Origin: Hetaerina americana
Lineage: Eukaryota > Arthropoda > Insecta > Odonata > Calopterygidae
Assembly: GCA_022747635.1 (NCBI GenBank)
Contig: JAKTNV010000004.1
Span: 21,707,469 to 21,771,468, forward strand
Length of the DNA: 64,000 bases
Direction of reading: 5' to 3'
The position numbers were made by a program, and so were the translations under genes. Positions 26,301-38,012 of this stretch are shown here, in pieces; position 1 is the stretch's first letter; each line of letters opens with the position of its first letter. The notes below the pieces were generated by a model. The model was not told where the DNA came from, ran no database searches, and saw nothing but the letters and a program-made list of their open reading frames with translations.

Positions 26301-26314
26301 AACTGTCATCCCAA

Positions 26315-26500
26315 TTAAGGCTTGGTGAGTGCGTCGGCAACCAACTGCTTGCGATTAGGCGGTATTAAAGAAATGTGCCCAATATCACATATACAAATTG
26401 GCTGGCGAAAAAATGTTATACGATGAACCTTAAAGGCATGGACGCGATAAGGCATGAAATATGCCTTAACATCATCGCGTAATATCATGCAGTACAGGAC
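26315..26500 (-). pseudogene. Ty1/copia pol relic, end of RNase H domain
   Basis: The minus-strand frame reads DDVKA, then VHAFKVHRITFFRQ, then ICDIGHISLIPPNRKQLVAD and ALTKP before a stop. In copia-type polyproteins the RNase H domain ends with a DNxxA motif, an FHxRxKHIDIRYHFIR motif, a GxIxLxxxP block and finally QLADxxTKP. The order and spacing match, with changed residues at several positions. The final glutamine-leucine and TKP are kept, with a valine inserted before AD. Upstream protease, integrase and reverse transcriptase are not visible, so it is a fragment. Confidence 0.65.
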
Positions 26501-26569
26501 TTCGAATGATGTCAGCAGCACCATCTTCCGTAATGAGCAAACCTGGGATACGTTTCGCAAAGCGGAAAT

Positions 26570-28760
26570 TCCTTCCGGATTGCTATTACGGACACCTGTA
26601 ATGACATAAATGTACTGCCTTATATGGAATCTTTACCGATACTTAAATTTCCCTTTTTCTCCCTCAAATCGCTCTCTAGCCTCTCATCAAGGCCTTTCAT
26701 GTCTTGAAAGCGACGAAATGTTACGATTGGAACGTAAGGAAGGACATATATTTGTTTATATTTCTTTTTAAGAAAACACCGATGTTTTCGCACTAGTGAT
26801 TCGGAACCTTATGCTAATATGTAAGAAATATTTTCAGGAAGATAACCGATACCATGGAATTGCATGAATACATTTCTACACGGCCATTTATCCACCTATA
26901 GTGTTTATAACGCACAGTAGATACACCGGCGGTCCAATCGACCTCTTCAACTGAGCGGTTGCATTTTATGAACATTGTTTGCAGATACAACTTCAAGTAA
27001 AAACATATTCATCAACTTCATATGATGAAAGTCTTAGCATTGAGAGAAATATGACGTATCACAAAATTTAAGGAAATGTGTTACTTTCAATTTGAAAAAT
27101 CAGTATGGAAAAAGATGGAGGGCAATTAATGGATGGATGAAAGTCAAATGATGAAGAGTGTGACGTGGCGCGAAAATAGCGAGTAGCCGGGGGTAATTCG
27201 ATACAGAAAAAGTACAATGAGGAGAAGTTAAATAGCAAAGGAATTTGTAAGGCTAAGATACATGAAATCCCTTCCAAATGAGGGGATGTGAAGTAATTGT
27301 CGAGAAGGTAGGAAGAGAATAGTGCTTTTGGGCGGAACTGTGAAGGGAGTTAAAGGGAGCAGTTTTCAGAGATTACGTCACAATAAGCCACTTATAGTTA
27401 TACGAATCTCGGTATCTCAGAAAAATATGCAAATATCTATATTCCTACAACTTGGGTCCCGGGATTAAGTTCCGGGACGTCTCTGGATACCTTAACCAAG
27501 TTAAATTCTTCGTGTTTGCAGGGAGAAATCACCATTCCTTCCTTGAATATGTGAATTTTATGTGCTTTTAGGTTTAATGCGTGACGTAAACTCTTAAGGC
27601 AAGAGGTATGTCAGAAACTTTATAATGAAATTACGAGTTCATTAAGATGGTTCGGTGATTAGCTAGCATAATAATTTATTCCTTCCTAATCTGTAGACAA
27701 TTTCCGGCTCCAAACTGGGTTCAAATCAAGATTTTATTAGGGAGGCAACCATGATTGGTGATTAAATGGAATACAGGTACCTTACAAGGAAAAGAAGATG
27801 AAAAAGGAACCGTGCCACCTGCTATGATGTGTTAATTTTTCTCAGCGTACACCTAAGCACAAATAAATTCTGTAATCACCAATTAAATTGTCCAATATTG
27901 TAGTTATTTGTTTCTCTTCTAGAGATTTTGATATTTTTCTATGTTTGCAACAAATGTTTTGCGACAAAATTTGCAACTTAAACATTAGCTACGGAATAAA
28001 GAATAATATTTTTAAAACTCAGCAACGGTATTATATGATTTACTCTATTATCACTTTAATCTTCTAGCAAAAGGTGTAACAAACTTCGATGACTTGCTTA
28101 TGGATTTATTTTTCTTACATAAAATTCAAAAGATAAATATGAGTGATCGAATTCCTGTATTCGTATTTTTCCTTGGGGAAACCATGAGGTTCTTTATTCG
28201 ACTGTTTTATTTCCCTTGGGCATTTCCTAAAAAATTACGACCAGACGCCCTTTCTCACCCCACCTAATGTTTTCAAAATTCTACGGAAAGGAATTTCACA
28301 TCACATGAACACCCTTTTTATGGATTTATTGCCAATTATAAGCAAAATATTAGTTGCTGTGGAAATCCGTAGCGTGACAATCGTAAAACTTGGGCAATGT
28401 TTTTCTGGGGAATTCATCGAATGGCACTCGCCGGCGTGGGAAGAATTTCCCGACGAAGAAATATATGGGAGAGAGTGATATTCTAAGCGGTTGATCGTTT
28501 TCCAATCCAATTCGGTCCGATATACCGTAGCGTATTGGAAAGTTCGTTGGATAAAAATCCAACGTAGTGTTTATATACGGTGAAGGAATTTGGCCCTCTG
28601 CGTGCTCCTCCTCTTATCTGGATCCTGCACTTCTATCGAATCGTTTCACCAAAATCTCCCAACCATCAATTTTATTTCACCCAGCCACCTCCTCGAAATA
28701 TCCTTGAATGACGAATATCTCGATCGTATGGACTACAGTTTCCCAAAAGAGGGAGCTATC
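26570..28760. other. AT-rich DNA, no gene recognised
   Basis: Intron-like or intergenic. Near 27650-27740 a plus-strand B-box-like GGGTTCAAATC, with an A-box-like stretch about 60 bp before it, hints at a decayed SINE, but the body does not match family A well. A frame running into the TA array at 28764 begins at a TTG codon and looks like a signal peptide only by chance. Confidence 0.4.
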
Positions 28761-28897
<137 letters not shown>

Positions 28898-28924
28898 CTA
28901 CCTTGATCAAAAATTTCCCGGAAT
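28898..28924. repeat. Mariner copy 1 terminal inverted repeat (3' end of element)
   Basis: Starts CTACCTTGATCAAAAATTTC. It pairs with the opposite end at 30203-30229 with a few mismatches near the middle. Confidence 0.9.
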
Positions 28925-28950
28925 TTATTCAGAAAATTAAAAATACAAGT

Positions 28951-30024
28951 TTATTCATCTAAATCTATATTGTCCCCTTCAAAGTAATCCCCATCGACTG
29001 CAACACACTTATGCCAGCGCTTGATCCAATCCTCGAAACATTCTTTATATTCGGTTTTCGGTATGTCCATCAGTGCTTCCTGCGATTTTTCCATTACTTC
29101 CTCTCGGCTGCTAAAACGCGTTCCCCGTAATGGTTTTTTAACTCGTTCGAACAGAAAGAAGTCACAGGGAGCCAAATCAGGTGAATTCGGTGGCTGTTGG
29201 ATGGTATTTGTTGCATTTTTCGTCAAAAAATTACGAATAATGATAGCACTGTGCGACGGTGCGTTATCATGGTGCAAAATCCACGAGTTTTCTGCCCACA
29301 TTTCTGGTCTCTTTCGGCGAATTGCTTCACGCAAACGTCTCATAACGCCCAAATAATACTCTTTGTTTACTGTCTGGCCTTCTGGCAAAAATTCATGATG
29401 CACTACACCGTTGTAATCCATGAAAACCGTCAGCATTGCCTTCTTTTTTGACTGAAAACGACGTGGTTTTTTTGGTCTCGGCTCATTTGGTGAACGCCAT
29501 TCACTTGCCTGATGTCTGGATTGCGTGTCGTACTCATAAACCCACGTCTCGTCTCCAGTAATGATCCTTTTGATGAATGTGGGATCGGATTCAGCCTCGC
29601 AAATCATGTCTTTTGCGACGTCAACACGGTCTCTTTTTTGCATGAAATTGAGGTCTTTCGGCACCAACTTTGGTGCTACACGACGGAAACCCAAATTATT
29701 AACCACAATGTCTTGGGCGGATCCATAGGCAATGTTCAAGTCCTCCGCTATTTCTCTGATGGTTAATTTGCGGTTATTGACCAACATTTCTTTTACTTTA
29801 TCAATTTTTTCACCGACTTTCGATGTCGATGGTCTGCCACTGCGTTCATCATCTTCGATTGACTCACGACCACTTCTGAACCGCTCGTGCCACTGGTAAA
29901 CGACCGTTTTTTTTAGAGAATCGTTGCCGAAACACTTTTCCAACATTTCCAACGTCCGTGCGCCACTAAATCCGTTTTTTACGCAAAATTTAATACAAGT
30001 TCGTTGTTGCAAATTTAAATCCAT
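28951..30024 (-). CDS. Mariner transposase, intact, 357 aa
   Basis: Cut-and-paste transposase that binds the element's terminal repeats and inserts at TA. The start chosen is the methionine of [13 protein letters not shown] at 30024, because it matches the usual mariner N-terminus and gives a length close to the typical 345-355 residues. An in-frame ATG 23 codons upstream (30093) would add an unusual leader. Residues 1-110 form the paired helix-turn-helix region ([20 protein letters not shown] and [11 protein letters not shown]). The linker motif is LVPKDL. The catalytic triad is D158 (ITGDETWVY), D253 (HHDNAPSH) and D288 ([10 protein letters not shown]), with 34 residues between the last two, which is the DD34D signature. 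The C-terminus is [10 protein letters not shown]. No stop or frameshift is present. Subfamily is not assigned. Confidence 0.95.
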   Translation of the reverse strand: MDLNLQQRTCIKFCVKNGFSGARTLEMLEKCFGNDSLKKTVVYQWHERFRSGRESIEDDERSGRPSTSKVGEKIDKVKEMLVNNRKLTIREIAEDLNIAYGSAQDIVVNNLGFRRVAPKLVPKDLNFMQKRDRVDVAKDMICEAESDPTFIKRIITGDETWVYEYDTQSRHQASEWRSPNEPRPKKPRRFQSKKKAMLTVFMDYNGVVHHEFLPEGQTVNKEYYLGVMRRLREAIRRKRPEMWAENSWILHHDNAPSHSAIIIRNFLTKNATNTIQQPPNSPDLAPCDFFLFERVKKPLRGTRFSSREEVMEKSQEALMDIPKTEYKECFEDWIKRWHKCVAVDGDYFEGDNIDLDE

Positions 30025-30202
30025 TTCTGAAATTGTAAAAAATCGCCAACACACACAGAGATAGATGTACTCTTGGCTACGTAACTTTTGCAAATGTCAA
30101 GTTATGACACTAAGATTTAAAGGGAATATCAACAACAGATGTACCAATTTAACAAAAAAAACAGAACTCAAATCGGAACGATGGGAGCGCCACACGGTGG
30201 TT

Positions 30203-30228
30203 ATTCCGGGAACTTTGTGATCAAGGTA

Positions 30229-30229
<1 letters not shown>
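30203..30229. repeat. Mariner copy 1 terminal inverted repeat (5' end of element)
   Basis: On the minus strand it starts CTACCTTGATCACAAAGTTC. One base in it (C after GATCA) differs from the matching end of the other intact copy. Confidence 0.9.

Positions 30230-30284
<55 letters not shown>
30230..30284. repeat. (TA)n microsatellite, right of mariner copy 1
   Basis: The continuation of the TA array on the other side of the insertion. Its first TA is the right target duplication. Confidence 0.95.
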
Positions 30285-30287
<3 letters not shown>

Positions 30288-32435
30288 TGCATTCGAGAGG
30301 AAGGGTTGAGGCTGCTAGCAGAGATTTGTTTACATACTCGTTAAACACACAAATATGAATCATGCTATTATAAGTTAAACAATAATCTGTTCCAATCTGA
30401 AAAAGCAAGTTCACTTCTTAGAGGTTAGATTTAGTCTTTTTTGAAGTGAAAGCTACTCAATAGATCAAAAAGTTGACTAAACAACAATTCCTCTCAACTT
30501 GGACAGCATGTCGTGCTTAGAGGGACAAACGTACTACCAACGTTGTATTGGTATCATTGTTGAAAAAAATTCACTCAACCTTCAAGCATTGAATAAATTG
30601 TATTTAAATAAAATAAAACATAAGAAATCAATATTTTACACAACGTTCGAAGAAAATTATGAACAAGGAAACTTTTTAAGATGTTTCCTAGACCTCGACG
30701 GAGTTGATTGTACATTTGAACGTGAGTGAGTGAGATGCACATAGAGAATTCCGTCTTTCAAGAAGGCTTCTTCTGCGTGATAAATACTCTACACATTCGT
30801 CATTTAAGATATTATTTATCTATTATTATTCGAAGACATCCGATGTGATACTTTTACAGCACAATATTCCATCGGAAAAGTTGCTTTCGATATTGCTTCA
30901 CTCAGGACCCCCTGGATGGTAACCATATTGGACTTCGGTCATAAGATGTGGAGACTCAACAGATCATACAGCCTAAAACAGTTCCTAGAAGTATATTCTT
31001 ATGATATGTAGTCAAATTAAAAATAAATTTGAGAAATTTTCTACGAGATTGTACTCGTTTATCTCAATCAAATCATTTTGTGCATTTCGGTTAAATTAAA
31101 ATATATCTTGAACTAAAGGCGAAGGTGCGAAAAAATTGTGATATTCAAGCAATTTTCCTCCGTCTTAATGATTTTAATTGTGCTAATTAATTACAAAAAA
31201 GTGATAATTTAGGTTTTTTGCAGTTATTTCAACATAAAACGAAGGAAAATTAATAATTATGGCCAAATAAATTACGAATTATTGTAATATTGATCTTCGG
31301 GCAGTCTTATATTCTCCCAGCATTTTGAAATTTGGAGAGATTGCGCCGGTCCTGGGAATCGAACAGAAAAAATTTAATCCTGCAAGACTGGCGGTTAGCA
31401 CTTCCTTTCAGTGAGAGTAAACTCGCGGTTAGCCCAGAATGAAGAAGTAAAAATACATTAAATTCCAAACGAGATATGTACGGTAGTTTTCTAGCTGCCG
31501 AAGCGAAATTTAAGTCTCTCCACATCGATCTGTAATCTAGTGAACACTATATCATCAGCATTAAGTGAAATGGCATTCGACAGTTATGTAATTTTTCCAC
31601 CTTCAATGACAAAGGAACCTATTTAAAGCTGCAAGCCTAAAGGAGATCTACTATAGAATTTTCTTGCCGCAGGCTGATAAAACAATGGAGAAAAGGTATT
31701 CGGTCGCGTAAAGTCGCGGATTGAATTTGAAAACCCATTCTCTTGATAGGATTAACCAGAATATTTAAGATTTTGCAGTAATTAAAAGGAAGATTAAATT
31801 GCCCCCTGTATTTCGCCAATTTCCATTTACATTCCTCAAAAAAGTGTGGCATCTTTCCAGTAAATTGTTTCTCAAATTCGGAAAATTTCAGACTAAGTTA
31901 CTGTTTCCGAGGCATTTATCTCAGAAACTGCGTAAAAGTTTCTTAATGCGAAATTAATATCAGTCGGGTTATATTTCTTTATCTTCTAGCACAGCTAAAT
32001 CTATTTTAACGTAGAGTCAGTGATAATTCAACATTTTAATTCTAGTACCTTAACCTTATTAAATGAAAATCAAATCAATTACGATTTTAATGTTGCTAAT
32101 CAGATTTATATTTCCGAGGATCTTCGGACATATGATGAAGTAACCCCATCAAAATTAAATTCATGGCATATTTTAAAAGAAAACGAATGCCTTAATTTGA
32201 AAACATGCCTTTTTAAATGGTGTTACTTTTATATTTACTGTAACAGTGATTATTTAGAACTAAAAATAATGTTGCCTTCTTTTGAAGGAAAAATCAATAC
32301 AAGGAAGGGTTGCAAACACTTAGAAGTCAGAGTAAAATTTAATGGAAAGGATGTATAATGGATGAAGGATAAATTATAATAAGCGACGAAGAAGAGATAA
32401 TTTCGGGGAAAGCTGATGAAAAGGTTAAAGAGAAA
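30285..32435. other. AT-rich DNA with only weak ORF candidates
   Basis: A frame of about 74 codons at 30508-30729 (MSCLEGQTYYQRCIGIIVEK at its start) ends beside a GAAC/GTGAGT donor-like junction and could be an exon, but has no known domain. A 112-codon frame at 32020-32358 lies just before the LINE relic and has no recognised motif. At 31340-31390, on the minus strand, a B-box-like GTTCGATTCCC may mark an old tRNA-derived fragment. Confidence 0.3.
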
Positions 32436-32830
32436 TGTTATCTTCCGCTCGTTAGACCTCATTTATAATATACTGCTTATATATTGGATCCTCATGAAGT
32501 TGAATTGATTGCCGAGTTGAATCGCGTGCAGCGTGGAGGAGCTATATTTGTAAATTTTTATCACGACAAATTGAGTAGGGTATCGAAAGTATTAGAAGAA
32601 CTATTTTGAGAATCACTCACGGTACAAAGATTGAATTAAAGATAAAATCCCTGCATTGGGAGGATGTTTCTTTAGCAATGGCATTGACAATGTATTAGTA
32701 ACCCCATCGTATTGTGGTAGGAGAGATAATGTTGATCTAATTAGAGAGAGTAAGTGTAGAATAAATAAATTTAAGATGTCTTTTGTTTACTACGAACGAT
32801 AAGGGAATAACGTTGTCCGATTACGCTAGG
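32436..32830 (+). pseudogene. CR1/L2/Jockey-like LINE relic, end of reverse transcriptase
   Basis: Plus-strand translation reads CYLPLVRPHL, then YTAYILDPHEVELIAELNRV, QRGGAIFVNFYHDKLSRVSK, VLEEL and, after a frame change, ESLTVQRLN. Further on it gives PSYCGRRDNVDLIRESKCRI followed by NKFKMSFVYYER. In CR1, L2 and Jockey-type elements the C-terminal region has the order LVRPxLEY, WDP, LExVQRRAARFV, VSxML, LxWxSLxxRR, and finally GRRDHxxKIR followed by FKNSFFPRT. The match is clear despite stops and at least one frameshift. No tail or target duplication could be placed. Confidence 0.8.
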
Positions 32831-33109
32831 AAGTAAAAGTATTTTGAGCTAGAAGTAGTTTGGTGTGTAATTACCCTCTACCACACACACTAGTGGTGAC
32901 TTACAGGGTAGTAATTAAATAAATAAACAATTGCACTCACAATGTGAGATGAAAAAATTCTAAAAAGTACATCTGTAGTATTATTATTTGGTCAACAAAC
33001 CTCTAAGGTAGATTTTGGATGTACACGTACTTAATATAACCTTATTACATAACATCACTTAACGATGGAAAGGACCAATTGATCTAACAATATTTCTAAC
33101 AAGCAACAT

Positions 33110-33260
33110 GAACCTAATAACATAAACCATGGCATTCTATACCACAATTAACCCTTCTTCAATCCCGCTTACCTTTATCTCCAATTATACCTTCCAATAT
33201 TCGTATAATTTACCTCCCGCTTCCTTGCCTGCCTTACGTTTCCCCTTTCCCATAATCGCA
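33110..33260 (-). mobile_element. LINE 3' end relic (tail family 1, copy 2)
   Basis: The minus strand reads MGKGKRKAGKEAGGKLYEYW and continues with a 3' region that aligns by eye with the relics at 16.1 and 51.1 kb. It is decayed, and only the reverse-transcriptase tail and 3' UTR seem present. Confidence 0.4.
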
Positions 33261-33805
33261 AGTTGATACAAACAAATCAGAAAAGAATATTTAAATCTAT
33301 AATCAAGTATATATTACCACATAGAACTGAATTTTAAGGCACAAATACAAAAATATTCAAGAATATGAATACTAATTCTAAGAAACAGCGGAATGTGCCG
33401 CGACAGTAGCTTCTAGCGAAGTAATTTTTACACTCTGAAACTGTTGCTTTGAAATGAATTCAGGTAAAATGGGCTTTCGGATAAGGTGTCGGTGGACTAA
33501 CAATGACTGATCGCCTTTAAAATAGTAACATTATATACATAATGGACGTCGAGTAATCTTTAACAGACACTCTAGAAGGCAACATTATCGTGATGGACGG
33601 AGAGACGCCTAAGCACAGCAAATACTGCATCAAAATATATGCATGACTGGACAGGAGCCGAAAGAAGGAAGAGAGGAATACTTGAAGGGAGAAGACATTA
33701 TTGGCGACGGATAAGACAAACTTACAAGAAGGCTACCTGAATAGAAAAAAATGTCTTCAACATGATCAAAAGCCACACTTTTAGATATACGAGACTTGCT
33801 TGTAA

Positions 33806-33840
33806 TACCCAGCAAGCTTCCGCAAGGGCGAGTGGCGGGG
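33806..33840 (+). repeat. Short dispersed repeat module (copy B)
   Basis: Related to 1912-1948. It shares GCAAGC, GCAAGGGCG and GTGGCGGGG. The left inverted 8-mer is mutated here. In the same frame as copy A it reads YPASFRKGEWRG. Confidence 0.45.
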
Positions 33841-33917
33841 AGTGTCAAGACATGACTTTAATGCGTAGTTATGTGTTATTGAATAATGTATGATGTATTA
33901 TTGCAGTTATGTATTAA

Positions 33918-33920
<3 letters not shown>

Positions 33921-33992
<72 letters not shown>
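33921..33992. repeat. (TA)n microsatellite
   Basis: An uninterrupted TA array of about 36 units. Confidence 0.95.
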
Positions 33993-33996
<4 letters not shown>

Positions 33997-34129
33997 ACAC
34001 ATCAAGTAATATATATGCATAGGATAAGGTTAAATATACCGTAAACCACAAAGTTATATATACTTGTCGTTGTTTTACAGCAATGAATTTAGAGTAAACG
34101 GCAGTCGATGAAGATAAGACATGACGGGA

Positions 34130-35250
34130 TGGTGGCCACGTCGGCTACTTCTGAACGGAGGGCTAAGTTGTATGCTCGGGGTCCTAACCTAATCCATCCC
34201 ACCGGCAGCCTCTTTGCTCGCACGAGCCATCCACTGTCTACCGAAACGCAAAGCTAGATGCCACACGCCATCCAAACCCCTGGCTTCCCCGACTCCCCCG
34301 TGTGAAAATCCTAACTGCTTCTCCTGCTGCGCGCACCCCATTGCATCCCCCCTCCACATCTCTCTACTTAATTCACCCCCTCCCAGCACCCCTCAAATCG
34401 CACCCCCACCCCACTCGACGGCATCCCCCACCAGAAAACATCCCACACCCCTCGACTCACCACCCTACACGCACACAAAACACGGGGACGTCGTCCGAAA
34501 AAACAAATGCCGAGCGACGTCCGTTCTAATGAGAGTCGGAATTATTTACGGCCAATCCCATTTCAATGGATGGGATATGGGATGGGATATCCGGGGGTGC
34601 GTTGGTGCGGGGAGGGGGTCGGGAGAGTGTGAGTTGAAATGCGGACGGTGCGGGAGGGTCCCGGAGAGATAGGATGAGGTGGCCGCTGCTGGAATAGGAG
34701 TGCGGGGCGGTGAGAGCGGGTTGGGGGCTGTCGGGATACCGTGGAGCGCTGACTGAGAGAGAGTAAGGGGGGAGGAATGGAGGATAAAGAGGGTTGCGGC
34801 AGGGGCAGGGTTACGCGAGGGGGTGGGTGGGAAAGGGTTATCGGAAATTTCGGGACGGGTGGGAAGACCGATAGGGAGAAGGGGCTGGTTTGTTGGGGGT
34901 GGTGTGCAAGGGGCGGCAGGGGGTTGCGTGTGGTCGAGGGGGTTCCGATTCATGGGGGGAGTACTGAGAGAGAGGTGGGGGCGTGGGAGTACAGCTGGGA
35001 CACCGCGAGGCAGGGAGAGCCGTACGGGAGTCGTTGGAATAGTTGGAGAAGGGTTGCCTGGAGTGCCGGCGTATGGCTTTGGTGATGGCGTTGCGTGGTG
35101 GGGAATGAGCGGGTGGGGGGATGGCGTGGAATAACATGCATGCGCTCTCGGGGGTAGGGTGCGGAGGAATTCTGCGTGGAGTGCCGTAGAGTGAGCGGAA
35201 GGGTGGACATTTGGAAACAAGGGGTTCGAGCCACGAGGAATACGATGTAC
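34130..35250. other. GC-rich, strand-asymmetric island
   Basis: C-rich on the + strand up to about 34500, then strongly G-rich from 34570 to 35200 with many GGG runs. Long frames on both strands (for example 34546-35262 minus, proline and serine rich) follow from low stop frequency and low complexity and are not accepted as genes. The switch from C-rich to G-rich within one island is notable. Confidence 0.45.
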
Positions 35251-35259
35251 GAGTTCGTA

Positions 35260-36090
35260 CATTCACTCGAATGCAGCAATACGTACGACGCTCGTATACA
35301 AACCCTCATCGTAAACGGGAGACACCGGAGAACAGGAACCCTTTGAGTACAGGCTTAAAAAAAACATCGTCGAGAGAATATGAGCTGGTCCAGCAACTCC
35401 GCATCCGTCAGCAAAATATCACGCCTGATTCTTCGAAAATAGTCCATCTCTGTGGAAAGAGAACGAGCGCATTTCGATATGGGTATTAAGAAGGAGGAAT
35501 CAGTAAGGGTAGAATGTATTTCAGGAAACAGCGACGAGCTTGCTTCGTCGGTAGAACAGAGGAAGTCAGCGGAGATTGAGGAAATTAGGAAAAAATGGGT
35601 GTAGGTTATATTGTGGGGGAGTGAAGATGTTGAAGGATACGATGGAAGAAGTGAATGAGGGAGAAGGGAGAGAGGGAGTTTTGGAGAGAAAGCAAAGAGG
35701 CAGAAGCTGAGTGAAGATCACGGCATGATATTGGGCAGGGGAAAGGGCATTTATACTATGCAGATATTTTAAAGGAGTATTAGGGACCGTTGATGGCCTA
35801 TCGTTGAATTTTATACCTGGTACATTATTACACAGAGGAAAAAAGTGAAGCACTCCATAATTTTACTCGGTGAGTGTAATAATCTCGAGCACTTGTAAGA
35901 TTACAGTTATTTCTTACATAACAAAACAAACTACTTTTCTCCGGAACCAGTTTCCGTGCCAATCTTCTTATCTTCATTATGATTCACGAACTCATACATG
36001 CAGTGAAATTATTCAATGTGTTCATAGAATACAAAGAAAAGTCGTTCGGATCCTCGGTAATTTTATTTATATTTGAATGAAAATCGTAAA
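35260..36090 (+). other. Mostly unassigned; weak LINE-like fragment near 35990-36060
   Basis: At 35990-36060 the + strand reads SEIIQCVHRIQRKVVRILGN, which resembles the short motif V-x-x-x-Q-R-K-x-x-R-I found near the end of many LINE reverse transcriptases. Upstream sequence does not extend the match convincingly. Confidence 0.25.
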
Positions 36091-36093
36091 CGT

Positions 36094-36214
36094 ATTGCAG
36101 ATAGGACTAAGGGTGTGAAGAAAGGTAACAATACGTATTGCTGCTAGAACAAAGGGTGTGAGGAAAAGTAAAAATATTGCTGCTGGGACCAAGGGCGTGG
36201 AGAAAGGATATAAG
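36094..36214 (+). repeat. Three-unit minisatellite (43, 39 and 39 bp)
   Basis: Three tandem units start at 36094, 36137 and 36176. Each unit translates to a related 13-residue peptide: IADRTKGVKKGNN, IAARTKGVRKSKN and IAAGTKGVEKGYK. Units two and three are in the same frame. Unit one is 4 bp longer and therefore out of phase with them. Confidence 0.75.
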
Positions 36215-37765
36215 AGTATATAGTAGTATATAAACTTTTTCTATTACATAATTTTTCTACTGAAGAACATACTGGGTAGAAGAACACCATCTGAATTACA
36301 CTCACCTCACCAGAAAGGTATTTCAAATTATTTGGGGCAACATGAGGACTTTGATGTTCTTCAACCTCCTCAAATCGATCCAGCTCTCTCGGTTTGGGAA
36401 TGGCGTTTACTCACCCTAACCTATCACCGATCATATCTTGAGCTAAGTGAATTCGCTAAGCAGTCTTTATTCAGCTTAATTTTCTCAATAGGTTTGAGTC
36501 AGTATACCAAGCCGTCCAAGTGGACCGAATGGCAATTGAAGTAGGAACTCCATCACCAAGAGCTAGCAAATAGCTTCCTACTAAGGCTGAAGTTGGGAGA
36601 CATAATAGAAAAAATCCATGATAAAAGTGAGTAGTTTATATGTTGCTACCCAGAAATGAAACCGAGAATACATTGGAGCTGGCTATAATTTCGAGCATAA
36701 TAATTTTGAGAATCAAAATAATTTCCATTCTCTCTTAGATTTAACACAGGTTTCTTAACAGGTATTTATTATTTTATTCAACTTAAAAAGCGTCTACTGG
36801 GGCAGATGGTACTGATTAGAACATTTTCAGAATGGGAGGACCCAAACTGTTCATTGCAAATTTATTGTCTCGATATTAAACAATTACCTCGAAGCCTGCG
36901 ATATGTCAGCATGATACTCGCATATCGAGTCACCAATTGATATGATATGTATAAAATTATAAGATATTACTATAAGAAATAACAGTAATACTTCAGCGAT
37001 GACAATATGGGTGCATTAAATATTACTTAATGCCGAATGGTGTAAGCAACGGGTTTCACAATGATGTGACAGTTTCTATTCTGACAATATACTGCCTTAA
37101 ATTATTTTATCTCCCCTAACTCATTATTTAAAAAAATGTAAATGACTAGCTATACCGTGCTAATTCTAAGCAATCTTTAGATTAAAAGATTATGTAAGTA
37201 TCTGTTAATATAACGTATAGATTACCACTTACTGAATCGTTAAACAGCATCATAATTATAAATACGATATAAAAAAGCAATGCAACGGAAATATACTAAA
37301 GAAAAAATGCAACGCGGCCATAATCGTGTTAGCAAGACTGCTTAGTTTGCTACATTTATCCCAAGCGGCGATTTTCATTCCCGAGCGGGAAATACAAGCT
37401 TGGCTGGAGCAGAATGGGGAAAGGCGAGCGCAAGCGGACGTGGTGATTACCCTGGAAAAGACTATAAGACAAGTCTTAGGGTTTCATTTAATATCACGCG
37501 GAGGCTCCCCCCTGAAAATATTATACCATTTTCAACGGTGTGCAGTTCTGGCTCATTATTTATATTTTTTAAATTCAAACCACGTGCTCCTTATGGGCGG
37601 AGATGCGACGGTGAGATTACCTCGCCCTCCTCCTGCCGCCCTTCATTCGAGAAATTATAATTACTGGAGGTGCGGAAAACGACCTGCGAGGGCGACGGGT
37701 GGGGAACTTCATACAGGGTGTCCTAGGTAAAAGAGATGCCGGGAGTAAATGTATGTATGTGTATA
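36215..37765. other. No gene recognised
   Basis: AT-rich up to about 37300, then a moderately GC-rich block (37320-37735) with a 134-codon frame at 37326-37730. That frame has no motif I recognise, and a second frame overlaps it, so it is not accepted. TACAGGGTGTCC at 37712-37723 resembles ends of some transposons, but no partner was found. Confidence 0.35.

Positions 37766-37767
<2 letters not shown>

Positions 37768-37807
<40 letters not shown>
37768..37807. repeat. (TA)n microsatellite, left of mariner copy 2
   Basis: A TA array ending in ACATA directly before the mariner terminal repeat. The last TA is the target duplication. Confidence 0.95.
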
Positions 37808-37834
37808 CTACCTTGATCAAAAAGTTCCCGGAAT
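37808..37834. repeat. Mariner copy 2 terminal inverted repeat (5' end)
   Basis: Starts CTACCTTGATCAAAAAGTTC. It pairs imperfectly with 39104-39130. Confidence 0.9.
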
Positions 37835-38012
37835 AACCACCGTGTGGCGCTCCCATCGTTCCGATTTGAGTTCTGTTTTTTTTGTTAAATTGGTACATCT
37901 GTTGTTGATATTCCCTTTAAATCTTAGTGTCATAACTTGACATTTGCAAAAGTTACGTAGCCAAGAGTACATCTATCTCTGTGTGTGTTGGCGATTTTTT
38001 ACAATTTCAGAA

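Larger units (their letters stand above)
28898..30229 (-). mobile_element. Full-length mariner element, copy 1
   Basis: A 1,332-bp DD34D mariner inserted in a (TA)n array. Imperfect terminal inverted repeats of about 27 bp begin CTACCTTGATCA at both ends and include TTCCCGGAAT. The target duplication is TA on each side (28896-28897 and 30230-30231). The single gene is on the minus strand and intact. Compared with the element at 37808-39130 it differs by six substitutions and carries 9 bp that the other copy lacks. Intact borders, an open frame and high similarity suggest recent movement and possibly current activity. Confidence 0.96.

Noticed and set aside
28590..28760. Frame starting with a hydrophobic, signal-peptide-like stretch before the TA array
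   Set aside because: It begins at TTG rather than ATG, runs straight into the microsatellite and has no domain.
29021..29766. Frames antisense to the mariner transposase (and the equivalent ones at 38262-39007)
   Set aside because: Shadow frames of the intact transposase. They recur in both copies only because the DNA is the same.
37712..37723. TACAGGGTGTCC as a transposon terminus
   Set aside because: No matching inverted or direct partner was found nearby.
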